A stretch of DNA of 64,000 bases from Limnohabitans sp. G3-2 (GTDB lineage: Bacteria > Pseudomonadota > Gammaproteobacteria > Burkholderiales > Burkholderiaceae_C), in contig NZ_NESG01000005.1 of assembly GCF_002778275.1 (NCBI RefSeq), positions 62,001 through 126,000 on the forward strand, written 5' to 3'. Each line of letters starts with the position of its first letter. The first letter of the stretch is position 1. The position numbers were made by a program, and so were the translations under genes. This document shows positions 45,734 through 54,944 of the stretch, piece after piece. Under the pieces are notes generated by a model. That model saw only the letters and a program-made list of their open reading frames with translations, had not been told where the DNA came from and ran no database searches.

Positions 45734-46963
45734 TCAATAACGGTTGCCTGTCAAAAACAAGGCCAAACGCATCAGGGCGAAGGCCAGCAGGTCACGCAAC
45801 CTCAAATGCCACGGACTTTGTGCGAAAGTTTGCACCTCTACAGGCTTACTTTGTTGCTCGATCGCCAAGACCAAACGCTGGTGCAATTGCTGGGCAAAGG
45901 CTTTGTCGGCCACCACCACATTGGCCTCGCGCGCCAACAACAAGCTGAGCGGGTCCAAATTGGACGAGCCGACGGTGGCCCAAGGTCGGTCATGGTGCGG
46001 GTCCATCACGGCCACTTTGGCATGCAAAAAACTGGCCGAGTATTCGTGGATCTCCACCCCTGCACGCAACAATGCACCATAAACAGGCCGGGCGGCGTGG
46101 TATTGCATGAAGTATTCGTAACGCCCTTGCAGCAGCAAACGCACACGCACCCCCCGCTTGGCCGCATGCATCAAGGCCTGGCGCACGCGACGGCCTGGCA
46201 AGAAATAGGCATTGGCAATCACGATGTCATGCCTGGCTGCACCAATGGCCTTGAGGTAGGCGCGTTCGATCTGGCCACGGTTCAACACGTTGTCGCGCAG
46301 CAGCAAGCCCGCCTTGGCCACCGACAGTGTGGGCATGTCCACACCTTGCGCTTGTGTCCAAGGCAAATGAACCCCACCCGTGCGAAACGAGTTCAAGGCC
46401 TCGGGAAACTGCTGGTGCTTGGCATGCTTGACCCCCTGTATGCGCCACCACAATTGGGCCATCGTCTCTTGCATTTGCTGGACCAAGACACCCCTTGCCG
46501 AAACGGCAAAGTCCAGGCGAGGTTGCGCCAAGGTGCCGTGATGCGGGTCGTACCAGTCGTCCAAAATATTGATGCCGCCACAAAAGGCCAAGTCCCCATC
46601 GATCACACACAATTTGCGGTGCAAACGCCGCCAACGACTGGGGATCAACAAGCCCAAGGTGCCCAACGGGGAATACACGCACCACGCCACACCCGCACGC
46701 GAAAACCGCTCTTGCCATTCAGGCGGCAGCCGTGGTGTTCCCACCCCATCCACCACCACCCAGACGCGCAAGCCCCGCCAAGCCGCACGCTCCAAAGCCT
46801 CGGCCACCCGAGCAGTCGCCGCGTGAAAGTCAAAAATATAGGTTTCCAGATGCACTTGGCTGCTGGCTTGGTCGATCGCAGAGACCAAGGCATCGAAGTA
46901 GGCCTGGCCGCCTTCGATCAAACGAATTTGATGCCCATCGTGCAATGGCATGCCGTGTCCCAT
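45734..46963 (-). CDS. clsB: Cardiolipin synthase B-type phospholipase D family protein
   Basis: A 409-residue enzyme with two HKD motifs of the phospholipase D superfamily: HRKLCVIDGDLAFCGGIN and HAKVAVMDPHHDRPWATVGSSN. It joins phosphatidyl groups to make cardiolipin or related lipids. The start MGHGMPLHDGHQ lies 2 bp after the stop of the EEP gene. This nudB-EEP-clsB order is common in Burkholderiales. A C-terminal hydrophobic stretch (LRDLLAFALMRLALFLTG) may contact the membrane. Confidence 0.9.
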   Translation of the reverse strand: MGHGMPLHDGHQIRLIEGGQAYFDALVSAIDQASSQVHLETYIFDFHAATARVAEALERAAWRGLRVWVVVDGVGTPRLPPEWQERFSRAGVAWCVYSPLGTLGLLIPSRWRRLHRKLCVIDGDLAFCGGINILDDWYDPHHGTLAQPRLDFAVSARGVLVQQMQETMAQLWWRIQGVKHAKHQQFPEALNSFRTGGVHLPWTQAQGVDMPTLSVAKAGLLLRDNVLNRGQIERAYLKAIGAARHDIVIANAYFLPGRRVRQALMHAAKRGVRVRLLLQGRYEYFMQYHAARPVYGALLRAGVEIHEYSASFLHAKVAVMDPHHDRPWATVGSSNLDPLSLLLAREANVVVADKAFAQQLHQRLVLAIEQQSKPVEVQTFAQSPWHLRLRDLLAFALMRLALFLTGNRY

Positions 46964-46965
46964 GC

Positions 46966-47718
46966 TCAATCCGTCCAAGCGAATTCGGCCACCAAGGGCA
47001 AGTGGTCCGACATGCGCTGCCAAATTCGACCCGAAGGCACCATGGCGTGCAAAGGCTTCAGGCCCCGTGCATAGATGTGGTCCAACTGGTTCAAGGGCAA
47101 GCGCGAGGGGAAAGTCGGTGTGGCTTGCTCGCGCCATTCGCCAAACCCTGCCTGCGCCATGCGGCGGCCCAAACCCGTGCCCCAGTCATTGAAGTCTCCC
47201 GCGACCAGAACCGGCGCGTGGTCAGGAATGGTTTGTTCGATGAATGCCAACAACTGAAGCACTTGGCGGACACGACTGGCGGGCACCAGACCCAGGTGCA
47301 CCACAATCACATGCACCACCCTGTCCACCACTTGCACCGTGCTGTGCAGCAAACCGCGTTGTTCAAACCGGTGGTCTGAGATGTCTTTTTGTTGGGACGA
47401 CAACACCGGCCAGCGTGACAACATGGCATTGCCATGCTCGCCGTGGCGGGTGACCGCATTGGTGCGGTAAACCGCCTCGTAGCCTTCAGGGGCGAGGTAG
47501 TCGGCTTGCGGTTGGCTAGGCCAATGCGCAAAATACCGCTCTTCCCGGCGATGCATGCGGCGAACCTCTTGCAGGCAAACGATGTCCGCATCGAGTTGCT
47601 CCACCGCATGGCCCAAATTGTGAATTTCCAAGCGCCTGGCAGGCCCCAGCCCCTGTACACCCTTGTGGATGTTGTACGTGGCCACACGCAAAACCGGGTG
47701 TTCATGTCGTTGGGGCAT
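46966..47718 (-). CDS. Endonuclease/exonuclease/phosphatase (EEP) family hydrolase
   Basis: A 250-residue EEP-fold protein: VATYNIHKGVQG and DIVCLQEVRR at the N-terminal half, LVAGDFNDWG, and the terminal catalytic MSDHLPLVAEF. Each matches a metal-site block of the fold. The substrate may be a phosphodiester of lipid or nucleic acid; its position with clsB suggests a lipid role but does not prove it. Start MPQRHEH lies 2 bp after the nudB stop. Confidence 0.88.
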   Translation of the reverse strand: MPQRHEHPVLRVATYNIHKGVQGLGPARRLEIHNLGHAVEQLDADIVCLQEVRRMHRREERYFAHWPSQPQADYLAPEGYEAVYRTNAVTRHGEHGNAMLSRWPVLSSQQKDISDHRFEQRGLLHSTVQVVDRVVHVIVVHLGLVPASRVRQVLQLLAFIEQTIPDHAPVLVAGDFNDWGTGLGRRMAQAGFGEWREQATPTFPSRLPLNQLDHIYARGLKPLHAMVPSGRIWQRMSDHLPLVAEFAWTD

Positions 47719-47720
47719 GC

Positions 47721-48188
47721 TCAGCCAACGGGTCTCAAAAAACGCGGCAGCATCAAAATGGCCTCCGCATTCGACGGTGAAAAACACAGGTCTGCGGCCG
47801 CCTGCCAAGGCTGCAATTGCCACTCGGTGTGCTCCGATGGGCTCAGTGTGATGGGCCTTTTTTCTGGCACACACAAACCAAAAACACGCTCGGTGTTGCG
47901 ACTCACTTCAGGCGCGTAACGCCAGCGCCACACGGGATAAATGTCGTATTGGTTTTCAAGTTCCCAGTCGTGCAAAAAGCAGCCCGCTTGCTGGGCATCG
48001 ATGCCCGTCTCTTCTTTCACCTCGCGGATGGCGGTCTCCAGCCATGTCTCGCCCGGATGGTCTTTGCTGCCCGTGACGGACTGCCAACTGCCCATGTCGG
48101 CGCGGCGAATCAGCAACACTTCTTGCGCAGGCGTGTGGATGACCACCAACACCGATTCGGGAATTTTGTAAACCACGGAGACAGACAT
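47721..48188 (-). CDS. nudB: Dihydroneopterin triphosphate diphosphatase
   Basis: A 155-residue Nudix hydrolase. The Nudix box is GSKDHPGETWLETAIREVKE continuing ETGI. It removes pyrophosphate from dihydroneopterin triphosphate in folate synthesis. Length and N-terminus (VYKIPESVLVVIHTPAQEVL) match NudB. First gene of the nudB-EEP-clsB operon, with folE 102 bp beyond clsB on the same strand. Confidence 0.92.
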   Translation of the reverse strand: MSVSVVYKIPESVLVVIHTPAQEVLLIRRADMGSWQSVTGSKDHPGETWLETAIREVKEETGIDAQQAGCFLHDWELENQYDIYPVWRWRYAPEVSRNTERVFGLCVPEKRPITLSPSEHTEWQLQPWQAAADLCFSPSNAEAILMLPRFLRPVG

Positions 48189-48290
48189 GGACTTGGATCC
48201 TACGTGGGACAGGTACCACTTGGGTTCATTGTAGTCAGCACCTCGCCGGCATGGCGTGTGCCGTCTCAAGCAGCTGATAGCATTGGCGCC

Positions 48291-48935
48291 ATGTTGATTT
48301 CGACCCACTTTCATCCGTCAGAAAAACGCCCAGCTGCACTGCAAGTCAGAGGGTTAAACGGCGGCCCGGGCGAGCTGCTGCTTTTCAAGGACTTGAATCT
48401 GCAGCTGCCGCCGGGCTTGTCTGCGCTGCTGGGGGACGAAGGCTCAGGAAAAACCAGCCTCTTGCGCTTGCTCTGCGGTGATTTGACGCCCCAATCCGGA
48501 GAAATTGAGGTGCGCGGTGAAGTGGCTGCGGTGCTCCCACCACAGGGGTCGGTTTTTTGGACCGATCTGCGCCTGCCCCATGGCGACGAGCACACACCAG
48601 GCCATTGCTGGGATGCTTTGGCGCCCTTGTGGCCGGCTTGGTCTGAACAAGCCCAACAATCTTGGTGCACGGCTTTGCAACTCACGCCCCATCTGGACAA
48701 GCGCTTGAACATGCTGTCCACAGGCACGCGTCGCAAAGTCGGCTTGGTGGCCGCGCTGGCCTCAGGCGCCGCAGTCACCTTGCTTGACCAACCCTTTGTG
48801 TCTCTGGACCAAGCGTCCATCCGCGTTTTACAAGACATGTTGGCAGACAGCTACCGAGACTCAGAGCGCGCCTGCTTGATTGCGGACTATGAGAAACCAC
48901 CGCACATGCCATGGGCGGCGGTGTTCCAGTTGTGA
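48291..48935 (+). CDS. Orphan ABC-type ATPase domain protein
   Basis: A 214-residue ATP-binding protein without a membrane partner nearby. It shows a Walker A variant (GDEGSGKTSLLRLL) and Walker B with D-loop (VTLLDQPFVSLD, the catalytic Glu replaced by Gln). The signature motif is weak (LSTGTRRKV). The Gln after the Walker B Asp would impair hydrolysis in a normal ABC protein. It may be a regulatory or degenerate ATPase. It is divergent from nudB and 24 bp upstream of a lytic transglycosylase gene. Confidence 0.75.
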   Translation: MLISTHFHPSEKRPAALQVRGLNGGPGELLLFKDLNLQLPPGLSALLGDEGSGKTSLLRLLCGDLTPQSGEIEVRGEVAAVLPPQGSVFWTDLRLPHGDEHTPGHCWDALAPLWPAWSEQAQQSWCTALQLTPHLDKRLNMLSTGTRRKVGLVAALASGAAVTLLDQPFVSLDQASIRVLQDMLADSYRDSERACLIADYEKPPHMPWAAVFQL

Positions 48936-48959
48936 TCGGCCACCTGGGAATTTTTTTGA

Positions 48960-49463
48960 ATGTGGCCCATTTCGTTTGACCATCGCCTGGGGGTTCTCTC
49001 GGCGTTTTGCGTCGGGGCGATGACCTGGGCCCATGGCATGGCTTGGAGCCAGACCACCCCCACCGCCCCAACACATCAAGCCTCTGCGGCAGAGCGCTGC
49101 TTGGCACCTGCAGCGCAACGACATGGCGTGAACCCCAAGATACTCCGGGCCATTTTGCAAGTCGAGTCCGGCATGCGCGCCCATCTCGTGAACCACAACG
49201 CCAACGGCACCATGGACGTCGGGATGGCCCAAATCAACTCCATCCACTTTCCAGAATTGGCGCAATGGGGCATCACACCCGATCGACTTCTGGACCCCTG
49301 CGTGGCCACGCATGTGGCAGCTTGGCACCTCAAACGCAGTTTGCTGCGTCACGGCAACACTTGGTTCGGCGTCGCGGCTTACCACTCCACGACACCCGAG
49401 CACAATTTGCGCTACCAAGAATTGGTACGGCGCGAAATGGCGCGCACCGGCTCTTTGCGCTGA
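48960..49463 (+). CDS. Lytic transglycosylase-type (SLT) protein
   Basis: A 167-residue exported peptidoglycan-cleaving enzyme. A signal peptide (LSAFCVGAMTWAHGMAWS) is followed by a single SLT domain with the catalytic Glu in ILQVESGMRAHLVN, DVGMAQINSIHF and WFGVAAYHSTTPE. Size and single-domain form resemble the IagB/PilT-type small transglycosylases linked to secretion or pili, but no such system is nearby. Probably cotranscribed with the ATPase gene. Confidence 0.85.
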   Translation: MWPISFDHRLGVLSAFCVGAMTWAHGMAWSQTTPTAPTHQASAAERCLAPAAQRHGVNPKILRAILQVESGMRAHLVNHNANGTMDVGMAQINSIHFPELAQWGITPDRLLDPCVATHVAAWHLKRSLLRHGNTWFGVAAYHSTTPEHNLRYQELVRREMARTGSLR

Positions 49464-49810
49464 TGCGCCGCCCCCACTCGGTTCAGACCATCGGTCCCTT
49501 CCTCTCACAGCGCGCCACCCCCATGGCTTTAGGTTGTGGCCTATTTCCAGCACGCAATGTGCTGGGATCCAGGGTCGCGGCTCAGGGGCAAATGGGCGTT
49601 TGCTGGCCTTTTTGAAACAAGGGCAAAAAGATAAGCCGCGTCAGTTTCTCCGGCTTTTCACGCTATGCCCCATAATGTGCTTGTGCACGTCGTGAAAAAC
49701 GGCACAAGTCAGGTGATCGGTCAGTTTCGCGCGCTACGGCGGCAGTTTTCAGTTTGTTGTGCTTTCGGGACCCCATCGCTTTGTTTTTTTGTATTTCTGA
49801 GGAGTCCTCC
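49464..49810 (+). other. 347-bp intergenic region with long leader of the RNA-binding protein gene
   Basis: No gene is seen. A CATAAT at 49671-49676 could be a -10 box but lacks a matching -35. If used it would give a leader of about 130 nt ahead of the next gene, and the last 60 bases are T-rich with a GAGGAG-like ribosome site. Long leaders are typical of cold-inducible RNA-binding-protein mRNAs; here this is inference. Confidence 0.35.
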
Positions 49811-50233
49811 ATGGGCAATAAACTTTACGTCGGCAACCTGCCGTACACCGTTCGCGACGAAGACCTGCAACAGGCATTCGGCGAATTCGGCGCCATCACC
49901 AGCGCCAAAGTCATGATGGAACGCGACACAGGTCGTTCTAAAGGTTTCGGCTTTGTCGAAATGGGCAGCGATGCCGAAGCACAAGCTGCTATCGCTGGCA
50001 TGAACGGCCAGTCTTTGGGTGGCCGTAGCATCACCGTGAACGAAGCCCGTCCGATGGAGGCACGTCCTCCACGCACCGGTGGTTTCGGTGGTGGTGGCGG
50101 TTACGGCGGTGGCGGCCGTTCCGGTGGCGGCGGCTACGGCGGCGGTGACCGTTCCGGTGGCGGCGGCTACGGCGGTGGCGGCGATCGCTCCGGCGGTGGC
50201 GGCTACGGCGGCGGCGGTCGCGGCGGCTACTAA
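49811..50233 (+). CDS. Cold-inducible type RNA-binding protein (RRM plus glycine-rich tail)
   Basis: A 140-residue protein with one RNA recognition motif (RNP2 KLYVGNLPYTV at 4-14, RNP1 SKGFGFVEM at about 44-52). A tail of about 50 residues is dominated by Gly, Tyr, Arg and Ser (GGYGGGGRSGGGG repeats). This matches bacterial Rbp/cold-shock RNA-binding proteins. The repetitive 3' part invites slippage and may vary in length between strains. Confidence 0.93.
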   Translation: MGNKLYVGNLPYTVRDEDLQQAFGEFGAITSAKVMMERDTGRSKGFGFVEMGSDAEAQAAIAGMNGQSLGGRSITVNEARPMEARPPRTGGFGGGGGYGGGGRSGGGGYGGGDRSGGGGYGGGGDRSGGGGYGGGGRGGY

Positions 50234-50306
50234 GCCCTGCACCCTGTCAACGGCGCAAACGCCGTTGCAAAATTGCTGGCTCAGCGCCCGCTGAGCTCAG
50301 ACATCA

Positions 50307-50340
50307 AAGGCTTCAAGACTTCGGTTTTGAGGCCTTTTTT
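50307..50340 (+). terminator. Rho-independent terminator of the RNA-binding protein gene
   Basis: AAGGCTTCAA (50307-50316) pairs with TTGAGGCCTT (50327-50336) with one G-U pair, and the stem runs into TTTTTT. Two further small stems, around 50251-50270 (CAACGGCG / CGCCGTTG) and 50279-50296, precede it and may add structure to the transcript end. Confidence 0.75.
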
Positions 50341-50378
50341 GTCGGCGGCACACCATCCCTCTTGCCGGCCCAAAGTCA

Positions 50379-50414
50379 AAAAGCCAACGCCACCCGAAGG
50401 TGGCGTTGGCTTTT
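50379..50414. terminator. Bidirectional terminator between the RNA-binding gene and aspS
   Basis: A 16-bp perfect stem (AAAAGCCAACGCCACC with its complement, CGAA loop at 50395-50398) starts with an A-run and ends with a T-run, so it can stop transcription in both directions. It lies 18 bp beyond the aspS stop. Confidence 0.9.
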
Positions 50415-50432
50415 GTCGCTTGTCTTTGGCGG

Positions 50433-52247
50433 TCAGGCTGCTTTGGCCGCATCCAAATTGCGCAAGCGGATGTGCAGTTCGCGCAATTGCTTCTCGTCCA
50501 CAGGGCTAGGCGCTTGGGTGAGCAAACACTGCGCTCGTTGTGTCTTGGGGAAGGCAATCACGTCTCGGATGGACTCAGCGCCGGTCATCAAGGTCACGAT
50601 GCGGTCCAGACCGAAGGCCAAACCACCGTGAGGCGGTGCGCCGTATTGCAGCGCGTCGAGCAAGAAGCCGAACTTGAGCTGGGCTTCTTCAGGTGTGATC
50701 TTCAAAGCGTCAAACACTTTTTGCTGCACGTCGGCGCGGTGGATACGGACCGAGCCGCCGCCCATTTCCCAACCGTTGAGCACCATGTCGTAGCCTTTGG
50801 AGATGCACTTCTCGGGGGCGCTGACCATCCAGTCCTCGTGGCCGTCCTTGGGCGCCGTGAAGGGGTGGTGCACCGCCGTGTAGCGCTGGTTCTCGTCGTC
50901 GTATTCGAACATCGGGAAGTCCACCACCCACATCGGCGCCCAGCGGTCTTCAAACAGGCCGTTTTTCTTGCCGAACTCGCTGTGACCAATTTTGATGCGC
51001 AGAGCACCAATGGCGTCGTTGACGATTTTTTCCTTGTCGGCGCCAAAGAAAATAAGGTCGCCGTTTTGGGCACCCGAGCGCTCCAGCACGGCATTCAAGG
51101 CCGCATCGTGGATGTTCTTGACGATGGGCGACTGCAAACCATCACGCCCTTTGGACAGGTCGTTGACGCGGATGTAGGCCAGGCCTTTGGCGCCATAAAT
51201 CTTGACAAACTCGGTGTACGCGTCGATCTCGCCGCGGCTGATGCCGCCGCCTTCGACCGAGCCGTTCGGCACGCGCAAGGCCACCACGCGGCCGCCTTTC
51301 ATGTTGGCGGCACCCGAGAAGACCTTGAAGTCCACATCGCCCATCACATCGGTGACTTCGGTGAATTGCAACTTCACACGCAAATCGGGCTTGTCCGAAC
51401 CATAGAGATGCATCGCGTCTTGGTAAGTCATGACGGGGAACTCGCCCAGATCAACGCCAATGGTCTTCTGGAAGACCCGCTTGATCATGCTCTGGAACAT
51501 GTCGCGGATTTCTTCTTCGGTCAGGAACGATGTTTCGATATCGATCTGGGTGAATTCGGGCTGGCGGTCCGCACGCAAATCTTCGTCACGGAAGCACTTG
51601 GTGATTTGGTAGTAACGGTCATAGCCCGCCACCATCAACAGCTGCTTGAACAGCTGAGGGGACTGAGGCAACGCAAAGAACTGGCCATCGTGTACGCGGC
51701 TGGGCACCAGGTAGTCGCGTGCGCCTTCGGGCGTGCTCTTGGTGAGCATCGGGGTCTCAATGTCGACAAAGCCGTTTTCATCGAGGTACTTGCGCACTTC
51801 CATCGCCACTTTGTAGCGCAGCATCAGGTTGTTTTGCATGTACGGGCGGCGCAGGTCCAGCACGCGGTGCGTGAGGCGGGTCGTCTCGGACAGGTTTTCT
51901 TCGTCGATCTGGAAGGGTGGCGTCACCGAGGCATTGAGCACGATCAACTCATGGCACAGCACTTCGATCTTGCCGCTTTTCATGTTGTCGTTGGTGGTGC
52001 CGTCAGGGCGGGCACGCACCACCCCTTTGATCTGTACGCAAAACTCGTTGCGCACGTCTTCAGCGACCTTGAACATGTCAGGACGGTCGGGGTCACACAC
52101 CACTTGGACATAACCCTCGCGGTCGCGCAGGTCAATGAAGATCACGCCGCCGTGGTCACGGCGACGGTTGACCCAGCCGCACAGGCTCACGGATTCGCCC
52201 GTCAGGGCTTCGGTCACCAGACCGCAGTAGTGGGAACGCATGGACAT
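50433..52247 (-). CDS. aspS: Aspartyl-tRNA synthetase
   Basis: A 604-residue class II synthetase: N-terminal OB-fold ([20 protein letters not shown]), motif 2 ([20 protein letters not shown]) and the bacterial insert domain. Motif 3 lies near the end ([15 protein letters not shown]). Full length. Whether it is discriminating or also charges tRNA-Asn was not determined; the window has no gatCAB. The start MSMRSHYCG is chosen; M at 52241 is possible. It follows fmdB and DUF502 on the same strand. Confidence 0.97.
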   Translation of the reverse strand: MSMRSHYCGLVTEALTGESVSLCGWVNRRRDHGGVIFIDLRDREGYVQVVCDPDRPDMFKVAEDVRNEFCVQIKGVVRARPDGTTNDNMKSGKIEVLCHELIVLNASVTPPFQIDEENLSETTRLTHRVLDLRRPYMQNNLMLRYKVAMEVRKYLDENGFVDIETPMLTKSTPEGARDYLVPSRVHDGQFFALPQSPQLFKQLLMVAGYDRYYQITKCFRDEDLRADRQPEFTQIDIETSFLTEEEIRDMFQSMIKRVFQKTIGVDLGEFPVMTYQDAMHLYGSDKPDLRVKLQFTEVTDVMGDVDFKVFSGAANMKGGRVVALRVPNGSVEGGGISRGEIDAYTEFVKIYGAKGLAYIRVNDLSKGRDGLQSPIVKNIHDAALNAVLERSGAQNGDLIFFGADKEKIVNDAIGALRIKIGHSEFGKKNGLFEDRWAPMWVVDFPMFEYDDENQRYTAVHHPFTAPKDGHEDWMVSAPEKCISKGYDMVLNGWEMGGGSVRIHRADVQQKVFDALKITPEEAQLKFGFLLDALQYGAPPHGGLAFGLDRIVTLMTGAESIRDVIAFPKTQRAQCLLTQAPSPVDEKQLRELHIRLRNLDAAKAA

Positions 52248-52289
52248 GTTGTACTTTCAGGATTCGCAGGAACAGGATTCAAAAAGGGG

Positions 52290-52961
52290 TCAAACGGACT
52301 TGGGCAATGCGCTGTCGTTTGCAGGCACAGGGGCAGGTGTGCCAGGCACCACCACCCCCATGGAGATGATGTATTTCAAGGCATCGTCAACGCTCATGTC
52401 CAGCTCAATCACATCGGCCTTGGGCATCATCAAAAAGAAGCCGGAGGTCGGGTTGGGCGTTGTCGGCACATAAACACTGACCAAGGGCTGATCAAAGTGG
52501 CTGGCGACTTCACCGCCGGGTGTGCCCGTCAAGAAAGCGATGGTCCAGGACCCCTGGCGCGGATACTGCACCAGCAATGCTTTGGAAAAAGCATTGCCAC
52601 TGCCCGAAAACAAGGTGTCAGCCACTTGGCGGACGCTGGTGTAGATGCTGCGCACGACAGGGATGCGGTTCATCAAGCCGTGCCAGCTGCGCAACCACCA
52701 TTGGCCAAACATGTTGGCCACAAAAACACCTGTTGAAAAAATGAACAAGGCCACAATGGCCACACCCAGACCGGGCACGCCCCGCAGGTATTCGGCATTG
52801 ACGTGGATGCCAGGAATCAAGGTGTCGGCCGCATGCAAAACCGCCAAGAACACGGCATCCAACAAACCGACCAACCACATGAGCACCCACACGGTGATCG
52901 CCAAAGGCAGCCACACCAACAAGCCGGTGATGAAATACTGTTTGAAGCTGCGGTGTTTCAT
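52290..52961 (-). CDS. DUF502 membrane protein
   Basis: A 223-residue inner-membrane protein with two or three hydrophobic helices (FITGLLVWLPLAITVWVLMW, VPGLGVAIVALFIFSTGVFV) and the family motifs MNRIPVVRSIYTSVRQVADT and VSVYVPTTPNPTSGFFLMM. Function is unknown. The fmdB-DUF502-aspS run is widespread in betaproteobacteria. MKHRSFKQYF is the start. Confidence 0.92.
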   Translation of the reverse strand: MKHRSFKQYFITGLLVWLPLAITVWVLMWLVGLLDAVFLAVLHAADTLIPGIHVNAEYLRGVPGLGVAIVALFIFSTGVFVANMFGQWWLRSWHGLMNRIPVVRSIYTSVRQVADTLFSGSGNAFSKALLVQYPRQGSWTIAFLTGTPGGEVASHFDQPLVSVYVPTTPNPTSGFFLMMPKADVIELDMSVDDALKYIISMGVVVPGTPAPVPANDSALPKSV

Positions 52962-52998
52962 GGTTTTTTGCAATCGGTGAGGTCAGGCACAAACGTGC

Positions 52999-53340
52999 TC
53001 AGTGGCAGGCGCAGGATGCTGCGCAGCCACCCGCGCTCGCTGTCGTTGCGGCGGGCGATGTGGCGGCGGGTGCCGCTGTGTCCGCACTCGGAGATGGCGC
53101 GGGGCTTGAAACCGCGTCAGCGGCCGTGCCAGAAGCTGCTGGCACAGCGGCCGCCCCGCCGCCTTTGAAGTCGGTGGCATACCAGCCCGTGCCTTTGAGC
53201 TGAAAGCCTGGCGCGGTGAGTTGTTTGTTGAATTGAGGCGCCGCACAGACCGGGCAAACGGTCAGGGGGTCATCGCTCATTTTTTGCAGGACATCCTTGG
53301 CATGGCCGCAGGCGTCGCATTTGTAGGCGTAAATGGGCAT
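52999..53340 (-). CDS. FmdB-family zinc-ribbon protein
   Basis: A 113-residue protein with an N-terminal zinc ribbon (MPIYAYKCDACGHAKDVLQK, then VCPVCAAPQF; four Cys) followed by an Ala/Pro-rich tail ending GGCAASCACH. Members are often called regulatory proteins, without firm evidence. It heads the DUF502-aspS run. Confidence 0.92.
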   Translation of the reverse strand: MPIYAYKCDACGHAKDVLQKMSDDPLTVCPVCAAPQFNKQLTAPGFQLKGTGWYATDFKGGGAAAVPAASGTAADAVSSPAPSPSADTAAPAATSPAATTASAGGCAASCACH

Positions 53341-53426
53341 GGAAAAGGCCTTTGAGGGTGATGCAAGAAAACCTTCAATTATAGGCTTTGCAACGCTGTC
53401 CCCCTAGGACCTTTGGACTTGTCGGG

Positions 53427-54920
53427 TCACTTCACCGGGGCATCTTTGGCGCCATGGTGTGCGCCGCTCGCGTGATGCAGCGCACTCACCACCGATTGCC
53501 CTTGGTTGCGGACAAGCGATGGCAACAAGGAGCCCACCCACATCCCCACAACAGAGGCCAAAAGACCCCACAAATTGGCAGGCACCAGGGTTTCAAGGCC
53601 CAACAGGGTCAATGCGAGCCAAGTCCCCACGCCGCTGAGCACCGACAGCAGCGCACCTTGCGTATTGGCGCGGCGCCAAAATGCGCCCGCCATCAAAGGA
53701 ACAAAGGCGCCAGTCAAGGTGACGTTGTAAGCGTTTTGGACCATTTCATACATGGTGCTGGTGCTGTTGAGCGCAAACAGCAAGGCACACGCGGTGAAAG
53801 TCACCAGGATGACACGCAGCAAGAGCAGGAATTGGCGGTCACTCATGCGGGGAACAAAAGGCTTGAGCACGTTCTCGGTGAATGTCGCGGTAGGCGCCAG
53901 CAAGGCACCGCTTGCGGTCGACAAAATGGCAGAAAGCAAAGCACCAAAGAACAAAATTTGCGCCCACAAAGGCATTTTTCCCAACACCAAATCGGGCAAG
54001 ATGCGCTGGATGGTCCGTGCGTCCTCCGACTCAAACAAGGCCTTGAGTTCGGGGTGAGCCATCAGCGCCGCGTAGGCGATGTAGAGCGGAATGAAAGCGA
54101 TCACGAAATACAGCAAGCCCCCCAAAATGGTGCCGCGCTGGGCTGTTTTTTCGTCTTTCGCACTGGTCATCTGTTGGAACACGTCTTGCTGCGGGATAGA
54201 ACCAAAAGCGAAAGCGAAAAATGCACCGGCCATGGCCCACCATGCCGCGCCATCCATGTCTGCCGGGAACATGTCGAATTTGCCATCGGCCGCGGCTTGG
54301 GCCACCACCTTTTCAAAGCCACCCGCGTTGCCCCCCACCAGCCAGGCCACCAGCACCAAGCCCACGACAATGATCACCGACTGGAACAAGTCCGTGAAGG
54401 CCACCGACCACATCCCGCCAAAGACGGTGTAGACCAAGACCACGGCAGCGCCCATCATGATGGCGTGGTTCAACTCAATGGAACCTGCGGACAAGACATG
54501 GATGACCAAACCCAAAGCCGTCAACTGCGCTGAGGTCCAGCCCAGATAAGAGACGACGATGGCCACACTGGTCAAAACCTCTACCGACTTGCCGTAGCGC
54601 ACTTTGTAAAAGTCACCGATGGTCAAGAGGTTCAAGCGGTAAAACAATTTGGCGAACAACAAGGCGGCCAAAACCAAACAAAAGGTGGCGCCAAATGGGT
54701 CGCCCGGTATGCCATTCAAACCGTCTTTGGCAAAGGTTGCCGATACCGACAACACCGTTTCAGCGCCGAACCAGGTGGCAAACACTGTGGCCACATTCAT
54801 GTAAAGCGGCAAACTTCGGCCCGCCACCAAATAATCCTTGGCCCCATGGACCCGGCGCGCAGCCAACAAACCGATGCCGATGGTCACGGCCAAATATGCG
54901 ATCACAAATGTCAGCAACAC
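53427..54920 (-). CDS. Sodium:solute symporter family transporter
   Basis: A 497-residue secondary transporter with about 13 hydrophobic segments, from LLTFVIAYLAVTIGIGLLAA to VPANLWGLLASVVGMWVGSL. Family features are the GAKDYLVAGRSLPLYMNVAT segment, the Na+-site region AILSTASGALLAPTATFTEN and FGGMWSVAFTDLFQ. The solute is unknown. It lies 24 bp downstream of ubiB on the same strand, probably sharing its transcript. Confidence 0.93.
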   Translation of the reverse strand: MLLTFVIAYLAVTIGIGLLAARRVHGAKDYLVAGRSLPLYMNVATVFATWFGAETVLSVSATFAKDGLNGIPGDPFGATFCLVLAALLFAKLFYRLNLLTIGDFYKVRYGKSVEVLTSVAIVVSYLGWTSAQLTALGLVIHVLSAGSIELNHAIMMGAAVVLVYTVFGGMWSVAFTDLFQSVIIVVGLVLVAWLVGGNAGGFEKVVAQAAADGKFDMFPADMDGAAWWAMAGAFFAFAFGSIPQQDVFQQMTSAKDEKTAQRGTILGGLLYFVIAFIPLYIAYAALMAHPELKALFESEDARTIQRILPDLVLGKMPLWAQILFFGALLSAILSTASGALLAPTATFTENVLKPFVPRMSDRQFLLLLRVILVTFTACALLFALNSTSTMYEMVQNAYNVTLTGAFVPLMAGAFWRRANTQGALLSVLSGVGTWLALTLLGLETLVPANLWGLLASVVGMWVGSLLPSLVRNQGQSVVSALHHASGAHHGAKDAPVK

Positions 54921-54944
54921 CTTCGTCCCCTCTTGATACAGCGT

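Noticed and set aside
49671-49676. CATAAT as a firm promoter of the RNA-binding protein gene
   Set aside because: No -35 hexamer at 16-18 bp and no extended -10, so it is only mentioned as possible.
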